DNA of 64,000 nt. It comes from Candidatus Borkfalkia ceftriaxoniphila (GTDB lineage: Bacteria > Bacillota > Clostridia > Christensenellales > Borkfalkiaceae). Made by a program: the position numbers and the translations under genes. Each line of letters begins with the position of its first letter. The stretch's first letter is position 1. Positions 1-7,622 of the stretch are shown here, in pieces. The notes beneath the pieces were generated by a model. The model made no database searches. It was not told the DNA's origin and saw only the letters and a list, made by a program, of their open reading frames with translations. Location: positions 93,426 to 157,425 of the forward strand of contig NZ_SDOZ01000004.1 of NCBI RefSeq assembly GCF_004134775.1, read 5' to 3'.

Positions 1-2
1 AC

Positions 3-1100
3 AAGTTGCGCACGGAAATATCTCCTTTTAAAACCGCGCCCGAATTTGACGAAACGGAAACGGTTTTTCTGAAACCCCGTCTGGTCGCAGAGGTGCAGTT
101 TGCCGAATGGACGGACGAAAACGTGTTGCGGCAGGCGAGTTTCAAGGGGCTGCGCACGGACAAAAAACCGACGGAAGTCGTGCGGGAAACGCCGCTTTCC
201 GAGAAGGACGTAAAATCGGAACCAAAGAGGGAAACGAAAAAAGAGGCGACCGTGCTTGGCATTCCCGTCAGCAGTCCCGATAAGATCGTTTTTAAAGATC
301 CCGAAGTGAAAAAACTCGAAATCGCGCAGTATTACGCCGCCGTCGCCAAGCGGATGATGCCTTACGCGGGCGGGCGTGTGCTCAGCGTCGTGCGGTGTCA
401 TAAGGGCGTATCCGCCGCGTGCTTTTTTAAAAAACACCCCGTGTCGGAGGGCGAGGGGACGGCAATTTTAGAGATCGAAAACAGCGAAGGCGAAAAGAGC
501 GATTATTTTTATCTGAAAGACGAAAGGGGTCTGATCTCGGAAGCGCAACTCGGCACGCTGGAATTTCACGTCTGGGGCAGCCGTGCGGACGATCTGGAAA
601 GGCCCGACATGATGATCTTCGATCTGGACCCCGACGAGGGCATGGGGCTTGGTCAGATCCGACAGGGAGTCAAAGATCTGAAAAAAGTGCTCGACTCGCT
701 GTCCCTGCAAAGTTTTTTAAAGACGAGCGGCGGAAAGGGATATCACGTCGTCGTGCCGTTTCGTCCGACGGCGGAGTGGGACGCGTTCCGCGATTTTTCT
801 CGGCAGGTGGCGCAGTTGATGGAGAAAAAATGGCCCGAAAGGTATACGAGCAACGTGCGCAAGATCAAAAGAAAGGGTAAGATCTACATCGACTGGGTGC
901 GCAACGGGCGGGGGGCTACGAGCGTCGCGCCTTATTCGCTCCGCGCGCGGCCCGGCGCGCACGTTTCCATGCCCATTGCCTGGCGGGAACTCTCTACGGT
1001 GGCGCCCGACGGCGTCGATATGTTCGACGCGCTCAAACGACTGAAAAAAGCCGATCCGTGGAAAGGATTTTTCCAAATCGGGCAGCAGTTGCAAATTTAG
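3..1100 (+). CDS. ligD: LigD, C-terminal part (ligase OB-fold end plus polymerase domain), 5' truncated by window
   Basis: Repair enzyme of bacterial non-homologous end joining; the reading frame is open to the window edge, so the true start lies upstream. The first ~90 visible residues look like the end of the ATP-dependent ligase OB-fold (FLKPRLVAEV, FKGLRTDKKP). After a charged linker comes the archaeo-eukaryotic-primase-type polymerase domain (about residues 105-360) with the metal-binding DLDPDEG motif, SGGKGYHVVVPF and the DWVRNGRGATSVAPYS region. Ligase-then-polymerase order without a phosphoesterase domain is the Bacillus-type arrangement. A Ku gene is often adjacent in this family and could lie upstream of the window; that is inference. 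A hairpin terminator follows directly. Confidence 0.93.
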   Translation, partial: KLRTEISPFKTAPEFDETETVFLKPRLVAEVQFAEWTDENVLRQASFKGLRTDKKPTEVVRETPLSEKDVKSEPKRETKKEATVLGIPVSSPDKIVFKDPEVKKLEIAQYYAAVAKRMMPYAGGRVLSVVRCHKGVSAACFFKKHPVSEGEGTAILEIENSEGEKSDYFYLKDERGLISEAQLGTLEFHVWGSRADDLERPDMMIFDLDPDEGMGLGQIRQGVKDLKKVLDSLSLQSFLKTSGGKGYHVVVPFRPTAEWDAFRDFSRQVAQLMEKKWPERYTSNVRKIKRKGKIYIDWVRNGRGATSVAPYSLRARPGAHVSMPIAWRELSTVAPDGVDMFDALKRLKKADPWKGFFQIGQQLQI

Positions 1101-1128
1101 AAAAGACGGCGGCGATGCCGTCTTTTTC
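1101..1128 (+). terminator. Intrinsic terminator after ligD
   Basis: GACGGC/GCCGTC stem with a 6-nt loop followed by TTTTTC, starting right at the ligD stop codon. Confidence 0.85.
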
Positions 1129-1129
1129 A

Positions 1130-1158
1130 TTGACAAATCGCATTTTGTCATATATAAT
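1130..1158 (+). promoter_or_regulatory. Sigma-A-type promoter for the 1198 membrane protein
   Basis: TTGACA (1130-1135), 17-bp spacer, TATAAT (1153-1158): a perfect consensus promoter. The expected start point near 1165 leaves a ~33-nt leader with an AAAGAGAGG ribosome site. Confidence 0.9.
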
Positions 1159-1197
1159 CATGGATATATATTACAAAAGGAAAGAGAGGATCGAAAA

Positions 1198-1992
1198 ATG
1201 GGAGTCATTGCGCAACGCACGTTCAACACGGCGTATATCTGGCTGGATACGGCGTTTTTGGTGTTATTTTGTGTGCTGTTGTTTTTGAGCAAAAGAAAAT
1301 TGACGTTGCTGTTCGCGCTGTGCGGCGGCGTGCTGTACTTTCTTGTCGATTACGGCATCTTTCATCTGCTGACGCATTCGCGTACCATAGAGGGCGGCAG
1401 TATGTTCTGGGTACTCTTGTGGATGTCCATGAGTTACGGCATCACAAACTTTGCCTGGATCTGGCTGGCTCTCCGTAAAGACGAACGGTTCGCCGAATGG
1501 ACGGCGCTCATTCTCCTTTGGTGGCTCGCCTGTCCCATGCTGGCCGGCATGTTCGGGAACGCGCCTGAGATCACCATTGCCCGCACCACGGGCGCTTATC
1601 ACGGATTTATGGCTTTATTTTTGTTCCTTTCCTATCTCGCCGTGATCGGCTGGAATATTTTCCAAAAGGAAAAGAAATACCGTTTCCGGATCCTGTGGCT
1701 CATTGCGATCGGCGTGGCCGTGCAGTTCGGCTGGGAATTTTCCCTGCTTATCGGAGGTATCCGTTCGAGCGGCATCGTCGAAATGGCGGAAAAATTGCGA
1801 GTGCTCGTCGTAAATTCCCTGTTGGAAACAAATCTGGGGTTGCCCGCGATCTACTGTATTTACCTTTTCATATCCCGTAAGGTAGGGGAAAACCTCGAAA
1901 AACTGCCCGCGGCGGGCTTTTTGACCCGTTTGGAGGAAAACAACGCCAAACGATATTTTGCCGAAAAAAAAGCGCCGTTGCAGGGCGAATGA
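1198..1992 (+). CDS. Seven-helix integral membrane protein of unknown function
   Basis: A 264-aa polytopic protein that I do not assign to a named family. About seven hydrophobic segments are visible, near residues 14-32, 36-60, 70-95, 100-120, 133-153, 162-185 and 200-222. Aromatic and Trp-rich stretches lie in helices 3 and 4, and the tail from about 225 is charged and probably cytoplasmic. There is no signal peptide other than the first helix. It is a single-gene unit: a consensus promoter precedes it, an AAAGAGAGG ribosome site sits 8 nt before the ATG, and a strong terminator follows. The ATG at 1198 suits the promoter and ribosome site better than the upstream in-frame-less alternatives. 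Function cannot be read from context. Confidence 0.85.
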   Translation: MGVIAQRTFNTAYIWLDTAFLVLFCVLLFLSKRKLTLLFALCGGVLYFLVDYGIFHLLTHSRTIEGGSMFWVLLWMSMSYGITNFAWIWLALRKDERFAEWTALILLWWLACPMLAGMFGNAPEITIARTTGAYHGFMALFLFLSYLAVIGWNIFQKEKKYRFRILWLIAIGVAVQFGWEFSLLIGGIRSSGIVEMAEKLRVLVVNSLLETNLGLPAIYCIYLFISRKVGENLEKLPAAGFLTRLEENNAKRYFAEKKAPLQGE

Positions 1993-2002
1993 AATTGATA
2001 AA

Positions 2003-2039
2003 GAAAGGCGCGGAGCAATTTGCTCCGCGCCTTTTTTTG
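2003..2039 (+). terminator. Intrinsic terminator after the 1198 gene
   Basis: Long GC-rich stem GGCGCGGAGCA/TGCTCCGCGCC with a 3-nt loop and a seven-T tract. Confidence 0.93.
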
Positions 2040-2041
2040 TC

Positions 2042-2070
2042 TTGACGAATCATGAAAAAATTGTTAGAAT
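2042..2070 (+). promoter_or_regulatory. Promoter of galT
   Basis: TTGACG (2042-2047), 17-bp spacer, TAGAAT (2065-2070). It overlaps an in-frame ATG at 2052, which therefore cannot be on the transcript; this decides the galT start at 2112. Confidence 0.82.
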
Positions 2071-2111
2071 ACATATGTATTGTAAGAAGGACGCGCTCTG
2101 ACGGAGGTTTT

Positions 2112-3647
2112 ATGAACGGAGAATTGCTGATCGAACGGCTGATCGCCTATGCAAAGGCGTTTTTGCATTTACAGGCTTGCGATGAAATTTATACGCGCAA
2201 TCTTCTTTTGTCTAAATTCGGGCTGTTTGCGCCTTACGACGGCAATGCGGAAACGAGCGACGTGTACGAAATGCGCGTTCCCGACGCGCTGTACGCGGAG
2301 ATCTGCGCGTTCGCCCGCGAACGCGGACTGTGCGACGCGGGGGAAGAGGCGCGCTTTGCCGCGGGCATATTCGGGCTTTTGACGCCCCCGCCTTCCGAAG
2401 TGAACCGCGCTTTTTACGCGATCAAAGCGGAGAAAGGCGCGCAATGCGCGTGCGATTATCTGTACGGATTATCCGTGCGCAACGGCTATATCCAAAAGAC
2501 CGCCATCGAAAAAAATCTCGTATGGACTTACGACGACGGGCAGAACACGCTGGAGATCACGGTCAATCTGTCCAAACCCGAAAAAAACAATAAGGACATT
2601 GCAAAACTGCTCACCGCGCCGCAAAGTAAAAGATATCCCGCGTGCGCGCTCTGCAAGGAAAACGAGGGCTTCGAAGGGCAAGGCGCACAGGCGCCGCGCC
2701 AGAATATCCGCACCGTAAAGACGATCCTGGGCGGCGAGCCCTGGTTCGTGCAATATTCTCCCTACGCCTATTATGACGAGCACTGTATCGCGATCTCCGA
2801 GGCGCATACGCCCATGAACGTAAACGATTCCACGGTGGAAAAGGTGCTCGATTTCGTGGATGCGTTTCCCAACTATTTTATCGGGAGCAACGCCTCTCTG
2901 CCGATCATCGGCGGCTCCATTCTCAATCACGAACATTTCCAGGGCGGCAGGCACGAAATGCCCATGCACCGCGCTGAATTTGACGTTTTATACGAGGAGC
3001 CCGCTTTTCCCGATGTGCGCGCGGGTATTCTTGATTGGTATAACAGCGCCTTTCAATTGGAAAGCGAAAACCGCGCGTCGGTTGCGGCGCTCGCAAAGCG
3101 GCTGATCGCGGCGTGGAAAAAATTCGACAGCCCTGCCTGCAACGTACTTTCGCACAGCGGCGATACGCCGCACAATTCCTGCTCGCCCATCGCGCGCAAA
3201 GTCGGAGGCAAGTACGTAGTTACGCTCATTTTCCGCAACAACCGTGCGGACGAACAGTTCCCCGACGGCATTTTCCACGTGCACCCGCGCTATCACAATA
3301 TCAAAAGCGAGGGCATCGGGCTCATCGAGGCGATGGGATTATTTATCCTGCCGGGGCGTTTGAAGGCGCAACTCGAAGAGATCACCGATATCGTGGCGGG
3401 CGCGCCGTACGATGCGTCGGCGCCGGAAGAAAATACGCATCCCTTATATTTGCACCGCGGCATGATAAAGGATCTGCTGCAAGAGGGTACGGCGGCAAAC
3501 CGTGAGGCGGCGCACGAGCGCGTCATATCCTACGTCAACCGCGTATGCGCGGGCATTCTCGACTGCACCGCCGTATTCAAGCGCGACGAAACGGGCCGCC
3601 GCGGGTTCGACGAATTTTTACGCGGTTGCGGATTTCAAAGAACGTAG
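2112..3647 (+). CDS. galT: UDP-glucose--hexose-1-phosphate uridylyltransferase, class II
   Basis: Leloir-pathway enzyme exchanging UMP between UDP-glucose and galactose-1-phosphate in the cytoplasm. The 511-aa length and architecture match the Firmicute class II GalT family, which is longer than the class I enzyme of E. coli. Recognisable landmarks are the NHEHFQGG segment with the nearby HEMPMHRAEF stretch in the middle, and IFHVHPRYHNIKSEGIGLIE towards the C terminus. The start at 2112 has GGAGG 6 nt upstream; the in-frame ATG at 2052 lies between the -35 and -10 boxes and is rejected. No galK or galE is adjacent, so the gene seems to be expressed alone. No terminator is visible before the next gene. 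Confidence 0.95.
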   Translation: MNGELLIERLIAYAKAFLHLQACDEIYTRNLLLSKFGLFAPYDGNAETSDVYEMRVPDALYAEICAFARERGLCDAGEEARFAAGIFGLLTPPPSEVNRAFYAIKAEKGAQCACDYLYGLSVRNGYIQKTAIEKNLVWTYDDGQNTLEITVNLSKPEKNNKDIAKLLTAPQSKRYPACALCKENEGFEGQGAQAPRQNIRTVKTILGGEPWFVQYSPYAYYDEHCIAISEAHTPMNVNDSTVEKVLDFVDAFPNYFIGSNASLPIIGGSILNHEHFQGGRHEMPMHRAEFDVLYEEPAFPDVRAGILDWYNSAFQLESENRASVAALAKRLIAAWKKFDSPACNVLSHSGDTPHNSCSPIARKVGGKYVVTLIFRNNRADEQFPDGIFHVHPRYHNIKSEGIGLIEAMGLFILPGRLKAQLEEITDIVAGAPYDASAPEENTHPLYLHRGMIKDLLQEGTAANREAAHERVISYVNRVCAGILDCTAVFKRDETGRRGFDEFLRGCGFQRT

Positions 3648-3668
3648 GGGGAATATTCGTTCAAAGCC

Positions 3669-3698
3669 TTGCGCTTTCGCGGTGCTTTATGGTATAAT
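3669..3698 (+). promoter_or_regulatory. Probable promoter of the L15-like membrane protein gene
   Basis: TATAAT at 3693-3698 is convincing; the -35 (TTGCGC, 3669-3674, 18-bp spacer) is weak. AAGGAGG at 3724-3730 is the ribosome site. Confidence 0.5.
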
Positions 3699-3740
3699 AT
3701 GGTATATTGAAAAAGCGTTCGGCAAGGAGGAACGGAAGTT

Positions 3741-5255
3741 ATGCGAATCGATCAACTGCAAGCGGCATCCTGGTGGGAGAAATTGAAAGCGCTGTTCGAC
3801 AGCCCGCTCGCCCTTACGCTTTTGGCGGTGTGCGTGGTACTGTTTATCGCGATCGTCTGTCTGATCGCCGTGCTTTCAAGGCGTATTCAAGTCACGTACG
3901 TGTCGTGCGGCAAGGAAGATATTAAGTCGTATTACAAAGGCGCGCGCGCCGATCAGTCCGCACCCGAACAGCGCGAAGGCTATCGTTTCGGCGGTTGGTA
4001 CCTTGACGAAACGTGTACCCAAAAGGCGCCCGAAACTTTGCGCGTCAAAAAGAAAGGCATTGTGCTTTACGCCCTTTGGGAAAAAGAAGAGGACGAAGAG
4101 GCCGCGGCAGAACCTGTAACGGAAGAAACTGCCGTCGTGGAAGAACCCGTAACAGAAGAAACTGCCGTCGTGGAAGAACCCGTAACAGAAGAAACCGCCG
4201 TCGTGGAAGAACCCGTTGCAAAAGAGCCTGCCGCGGAGCCTGTTCCCGAAGAACCCGCGCAGGAAGAGGCGGAGGAGGAAGAGGACGAAACGGAAGCGGC
4301 CGAAGGCGACGAGTTTGACAACGCGCTCGTTACGACGGTGACGGGAACCAAAGTTTTCGTGCAGTACCGCCGCAGTTTCACGGCGCGACTCATTCAGGCG
4401 GATGACGAGATCAAGGATATCTATAATTCGGTGCGCAACGCGTTGTTGACGGTCAGCGGGGTAAAGGAGCGCACGAGTTGGAACTATAACAGCATCAACC
4501 GCGGGCGTAAGCAGTTTGCGAAAATAAACGCCAACCGCAAGAGTCTTATTCTGTATCTCGCGCTGTCGCCCTCCAATATAGAGGACAAATACCGTTTCCG
4601 CGACGTGAGCGAAAAGAAGAGATATAAAGACGTACCCGTGCGTTATAAGATCACGGGCAGCCGCAGTTTGCAATACGCGCTGGAACTGATCGAACAGGCG
4701 GCGGATAACAACGGGCTGACTTTGCAGGAATTTCCTTTCGAGCAGAATCTTTCCATTCCCTACGAACCGCGGGAAGATCTCATCAAAAAGAAACTGATCA
4801 AAGTCTATGCGAAAAAAGATTCGGGCGAAACCATTACCGAAGAGCAACTCGAAGAGTTCATCGAAGAGGGCGCTACGGTAGAGAGCCTTTCGTCCTTTAC
4901 CGTCACGGATAAGGTGAGCGTGCTCGAAGCGGAAAAACTGGTCAGCGACGCGACTGCCAAACAGTTGATGGCTCTTGCGGACGAGGTCGCGGACAACACG
5001 CCCCGCGTCGCGCAGGCAAAGCGCGGCTATATCAATCTCGATACCATTGCCGCCAACTTCAAGGAAGACGAGATCGTCAATTTACAGACGCTCAAAGAGA
5101 AAAAACTCGTGCAGCCTAAGATGAGCGCCGTCAAGGTGCTCGCGCGCGGCAGCCTGGATAAAGCCCTTACCGTCGAGGCGGCGGATTTTTCTCTTCCCGC
5201 CGTAAAGATGATCGTCATAACGGGCGGCAAAGTCGTCAAACTGAAAAAGGTATGA
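3741..5255 (+). CDS. Membrane-anchored protein with InlB-type repeat and ribosomal-protein-uL15-like C terminus
   Basis: A 504-aa protein of unknown role. One transmembrane helix (about 24-46) is followed by an InlB B-repeat-like unit (about 50-112, with GYRFGGWYLD). Next come three perfect-to-near-perfect 11-residue repeats of the EEPVTEETAVV type (about 124-156) and an acidic linker to about 190. A central alpha/beta region (about 195-310) with YRRSFTARL and LILYLAL is unassigned. The last ~77 residues (428-504) follow the C-terminal half of ribosomal protein L15: INLDTIAANF, then LVQPKMSAVKVLARG, ALTVEAADFS and ITGGKVVKL. Ribosomal L15 is a soluble protein of about 145 aa in the ribosomal operon, so this is not the ribosomal copy. 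Its gene stands alone between galT and birA, with a strong ribosome site and its own terminator. Confidence 0.85.
   Translation: MRIDQLQAASWWEKLKALFDSPLALTLLAVCVVLFIAIVCLIAVLSRRIQVTYVSCGKEDIKSYYKGARADQSAPEQREGYRFGGWYLDETCTQKAPETLRVKKKGIVLYALWEKEEDEEAAAEPVTEETAVVEEPVTEETAVVEEPVTEETAVVEEPVAKEPAAEPVPEEPAQEEAEEEEDETEAAEGDEFDNALVTTVTGTKVFVQYRRSFTARLIQADDEIKDIYNSVRNALLTVSGVKERTSWNYNSINRGRKQFAKINANRKSLILYLALSPSNIEDKYRFRDVSEKKRYKDVPVRYKITGSRSLQYALELIEQAADNNGLTLQEFPFEQNLSIPYEPREDLIKKKLIKVYAKKDSGETITEEQLEEFIEEGATVESLSSFTVTDKVSVLEAEKLVSDATAKQLMALADEVADNTPRVAQAKRGYINLDTIAANFKEDEIVNLQTLKEKKLVQPKMSAVKVLARGSLDKALTVEAADFSLPAVKMIVITGGKVVKLKKV
4110..4208 (+). repeat. Three tandem 33-bp in-frame repeats
   Basis: Units at 4110-4142, 4143-4175 and 4176-4208 differ at only a few third positions, plus a partial fourth unit from 4209. 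They encode the acidic linker repeat of the membrane protein and are a likely site of copy-number slippage. Confidence 0.93.
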
Positions 5256-5257
5256 TA

Positions 5258-5287
5258 GAAAGCGGGGAGCGCTTCCCCGCTTTTTTC
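5258..5287 (+). terminator. Intrinsic terminator before birA
   Basis: AAGCGGGGA/TTCCCCGCTT stem with a TTTTTT tail directly after the 5255 stop codon. Confidence 0.9.
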
Positions 5288-5295
5288 GATCGAGA

Positions 5296-5327
5296 TTGTA
5301 AACTAATTATTTCAATATGGTTGACAA
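5296..5327 (+). promoter_or_regulatory. BirA operator (biotin box)
   Basis: Half-sites TTGTAAACT (5296-5304) and GGTTGACAA (5319-5327) are separated by 14 bp. This closely resembles the Firmicute BirA box as I recall it, TTGTTAACC-N14-16-GGTTAACAA. The right half-site contains the -35 hexamer of the birA promoter, so binding would block transcription: autorepression of birA-bioY by biotin-loaded BirA. Confidence 0.82.
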
Positions 5328-5349
5328 TAAGATCGCGATATGATAAAAT
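5321..5349 (+). promoter_or_regulatory. birA-bioY promoter, apparently leaderless
   Basis: TTGACA (5321-5326), 17-bp spacer, TAAAAT (5344-5349). The expected start point at about 5356-5357 coincides with the ATG at 5357; no Shine-Dalgarno sequence is present. Confidence 0.85.
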
Positions 5350-5356
5350 CATGGAC

Positions 5357-6319
5357 ATGAGTGTAAAACAGGATGTTTTAAAAGTATTGGAAAAAAGGCG
5401 CGGGGAAAGCGTTTCGGGAGAGGAGTTGGCGGATGAGTTGGGCGTTTCGCGCGCGGCGGTGTGGAAGGCGGTGAAGGGGCTCAAAGCGGAAGGGCACGCC
5501 ATCCATGCCGCGACCAATCGGGGCTATCTTCTCGAAGAGGATTCCGATGTTTTGACCGCCCCGTCGGTGCAGCGTTTTCTGACGCATGATTTCGACGTGA
5601 TCGTGGAAAAAAAAGTGACGTCGACCAACGACGCGGCGAAAAAACTCGCGCTCGGCGGCGCGAAAGAATGGACGGTGATCCTGTCCGAAGAGCAGAGCGC
5701 GGGGAGAGGGCGTTTCGCGCGTTCTTTTTACTCGCCGAGGGGGGCGGGCATCTATTGCAGTGTCGTGCTCCGTCCCGGATACACGGCGGCGGAAACGCTG
5801 TTCATCACCACCTGCGCGGCGGTCGCCGTGGCGGAGGGCATCGAGCGCGTAACGGGACGGTCGGCGGACATCAAGTGGGTGAACGACGTGTTCGTATCGG
5901 GCAAAAAAGTTTGCGGTATCCTCACCGAAGCGTCTTTCAGCGTGGAAAACGGCGGGCTTGAATACGCGGTGCTCGGGTTCGGGATCAACGTCAAAACACA
6001 GGCGTTCCCTGCGGAACTTGCAAACGTCGCTGCGGCGCTCTATCCCGACGGCGAATGTTCGGGCGATACGCGCGCAAAACTCGTCGCCTGTATTCTGGAA
6101 CGGTTCCGATATTATTATGAAAATATTCCCGTGCGCGCCTTTTATCCCGAATATAAGCGCCGAAGCATTCTCATCGGTAAAACCGTGCTCGTTACGGGCG
6201 GGGAATCGGGCGAAGCGGAAGTTCTGGATATCGACGAAAACTGTTATCTGCGCGTGCGTTTTGCGGACGGGAGAGAGTGCCCGCTCTCTTCGGGCGAAGT
6301 CAGCGTAAAGATACAATAA
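5357..6319 (+). CDS. birA: Bifunctional biotin--protein ligase and biotin operon repressor
   Basis: Activates biotin as biotinyl-AMP and transfers it to carboxylase carrier domains; with its N-terminal helix-turn-helix it also represses biotin genes. Residues 1-60 form the winged helix (LADELGVSRAAVWKAVKGLK); the catalytic part has TSTND (88-92), the biotin-binding GRGR loop (116-119), KWVND (173-177) and a C-terminal SH3-like cap. At 320 aa it matches repressor-type (class II) ligases. ATG 5357 is preferred because the promoter start point falls there and the HTH begins at once; ATG 5351 is an alternative two codons upstream. The longer in-frame start at 5252 lies inside the terminator of the previous gene. 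The bioY ribosome site overlaps its stop codon, so the two genes form an operon. Confidence 0.93.
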   Translation: MSVKQDVLKVLEKRRGESVSGEELADELGVSRAAVWKAVKGLKAEGHAIHAATNRGYLLEEDSDVLTAPSVQRFLTHDFDVIVEKKVTSTNDAAKKLALGGAKEWTVILSEEQSAGRGRFARSFYSPRGAGIYCSVVLRPGYTAAETLFITTCAAVAVAEGIERVTGRSADIKWVNDVFVSGKKVCGILTEASFSVENGGLEYAVLGFGINVKTQAFPAELANVAAALYPDGECSGDTRAKLVACILERFRYYYENIPVRAFYPEYKRRSILIGKTVLVTGGESGEAEVLDIDENCYLRVRFADGRECPLSSGEVSVKIQ

Positions 6320-6328
6320 GGAGGCTTT

Positions 6329-6901
6329 GTGGAAACATCTGAAAAGAAAGTATCTGCCGCGCAGGAATTGGCGAAATGCGCGATCTTCGTAGTGCTCATG
6401 ACTGTGGCGGCCTACATAAAAATTCCGTTCTGGCCCGTGCCTCTGAGTTTTCAGACGGTGATATGCGTGCTCGCGGGGCTGTTGCTCGGCTGGAAATACG
6501 GCGCGCTGTCCATGCTCTGTTATCTTATGCTGGGGCTCGTCGGCGTGCCCGTATTCACGAAAGGGGGCGGATACTGGTATGTGATGGAACTCACTTTCGG
6601 TTATATCTTAGGTTTTGTCGCTGCCGCGGCAACGGCGGGCGCGATCGCGCATCGGAACAATATGCCGTCGTTCCGGCGCATGATCTTTGCCTCTCTCGCG
6701 GCGATGTTCGCAGACTATCTGTTCGGCACGATCTACTTTTGCTGTATATGGCGTTTTTATATGCACGCTTCGGGTGTCTGGGCGGCGCTTTGGACGTACA
6801 ATATTTTGTATATTTTCAAGGATATCGTGCTCTGCGTTCTGGCGGCGCTGCTCGCCAAAAAACTTTTGCCGATCGTCAATAAAAATTTCCGCGCCGATTA
6901 A
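6329..6901 (+). CDS. bioY: Biotin transporter substrate-binding subunit BioY
   Basis: The membrane S component of an ECF-type biotin importer. The 190-aa protein is almost entirely transmembrane (about six helices) and carries the family features AYIKIPFWPVPLSFQT near the N terminus and GVPVFTKGGG in the loop after helix 3. It starts with GTG at 6329, 4 nt after an AAGGAGG site that overlaps the birA stop codon. No ECF ATPases or EcfT lie here; a shared energising module elsewhere in the genome is expected (inference). Co-transcription with birA behind a BirA box means uptake should rise when biotin is scarce. Its stop codon overlaps that of the convergent Crp/Fnr gene in the sequence TTAA. 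Confidence 0.94.
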   Translation: METSEKKVSAAQELAKCAIFVVLMTVAAYIKIPFWPVPLSFQTVICVLAGLLLGWKYGALSMLCYLMLGLVGVPVFTKGGGYWYVMELTFGYILGFVAAAATAGAIAHRNNMPSFRRMIFASLAAMFADYLFGTIYFCCIWRFYMHASGVWAALWTYNILYIFKDIVLCVLAALLAKKLLPIVNKNFRAD

Positions 6902-7533
6902 ATATTTTTGAGCCGAAATCGATTTTTATGAAATTCGAGCGCGCCTTCCCGCTGCAATTTTGACAGCATGGCGGAAAGCGCGCTTCTGTCCGTTCCCAAA
7001 AAGTCGGCGAGCGCCTGCCTGTCGAAAGGGATCGTAAAGGAATCCGAGCCTATGCGCTCGGATTCCTTTTTTAAATAGCAGAGCACTTTCCCGCGCAGCG
7101 TCCGCCTGGACAGGCACTCCACGCGTTCCGTCAGCGCGACGCTCTTTTGCGCGAGGATCTGTAACAGATTGGCGGCTACGGGCTGTAAATTTGCGTCGGC
7201 GTCGGCAAATTTTTGCGCGCGGAGCCACAGCGCCTCGCAATCGGACGCCGCTATCACGCTCACGGCCAAAGGCGTTCCGACGAGCGCGAACGCTTCGGCG
7301 AACAGTTCGCCGCTTCCGAGTTCCGCCACGAGCACGGGATTTCCCTCTTCGTCCTCGCGCACGATATGCGCGGTACCCCTCGTCAATATACCGAATTCGC
7401 GCGTCGGCTCTCCCGCGTGCAATAAAAATTCGCCCTTTTCATAATTCTTATTGCGCGCGCACAGTGCTGCAAGCGCGCTGTCTTCATTTTCGAGATTCCG
7501 AAAGAGAGGGCAGTTTTGATGGAAATTTTTCAT
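6898..7533 (-). CDS. Crp/Fnr-family transcriptional regulator
   Basis: A 211-aa regulator with an N-terminal cyclic-nucleotide-binding-type beta-roll (about 12-115, with GELFAEAFAL), a dimerisation helix, and a C-terminal winged HTH (about 165-200, FDRQALADFLGTDRSALSAMLSKL). Cysteines are present at the N terminus (one near residue 8, another near 25), but I see no Fnr-type CxxC cluster signature, so the signal sensed is unknown. A GGAGAG ribosome site precedes the ATG. It diverges from a ferredoxin-type gene, and a perfect dyad sits between them at -41.5 of the ferredoxin promoter. It is therefore probably an activator of that gene and possibly autoregulated. Crp/Fnr regulators of HcpR type often sit next to ferredoxin or hybrid-cluster-protein genes. 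Confidence 0.9.
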   Translation of the reverse strand: MKNFHQNCPLFRNLENEDSALAALCARNKNYEKGEFLLHAGEPTREFGILTRGTAHIVREDEEGNPVLVAELGSGELFAEAFALVGTPLAVSVIAASDCEALWLRAQKFADADANLQPVAANLLQILAQKSVALTERVECLSRRTLRGKVLCYLKKESERIGSDSFTIPFDRQALADFLGTDRSALSAMLSKLQREGALEFHKNRFRLKNI

Positions 7534-7548
7534 GATTTCTCTCCAATC

Positions 7549-7564
7549 CGTTGTCGTTACAACG
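7549..7564 (+). promoter_or_regulatory. Crp/Fnr-type operator dyad
   Basis: Perfect inverted repeat CGTTGT-CGTT-ACAACG. Its centre (7556.5) is 41.5 bp upstream of the start point expected from the -10 at 7586, the classic class II activator position for Crp/Fnr proteins. Confidence 0.75.
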
Positions 7565-7585
7565 TATTTTATGCAAAAAGTATAG

Positions 7586-7591
7586 TATAAT
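7586..7591 (+). promoter_or_regulatory. -10 box of the ferredoxin gene promoter, lacking a -35
   Basis: TATAAT with no recognisable -35 hexamer (CGTATT at 7563-7568), as expected for an activator-dependent promoter. AAGGAGG at 7606-7612 serves the ATG at 7623. Confidence 0.75.
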
Positions 7592-7622
7592 TCATGCGTA
7601 AAGTCAAGGAGGTATTTTTTTT

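Noticed and set aside
2052..2111. Upstream ATG extending GalT by 20 residues
   Set aside because: It lies in the promoter spacer between TTGACG and TAGAAT; the GGAGG site and family N terminus support 2112.
4110..4208. Regular 33-bp repeats as a possible CRISPR
   Set aside because: Units are directly adjacent without spacers and encode an in-frame acidic repeat.
3876..4847. 323-codon open frame on the minus strand
   Set aside because: It is antisense to the L15-like membrane protein gene, has no start signals, and reflects codon bias of the real gene.
5252..5356. In-frame N-terminal extension of BirA
   Set aside because: It runs through the terminator of the previous gene and the BirA box/promoter; the HTH starts right after 5357.
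5378..6316. 312-codon minus-strand open frame
   Set aside because: Antisense shadow of birA; Arg-rich, no family features.
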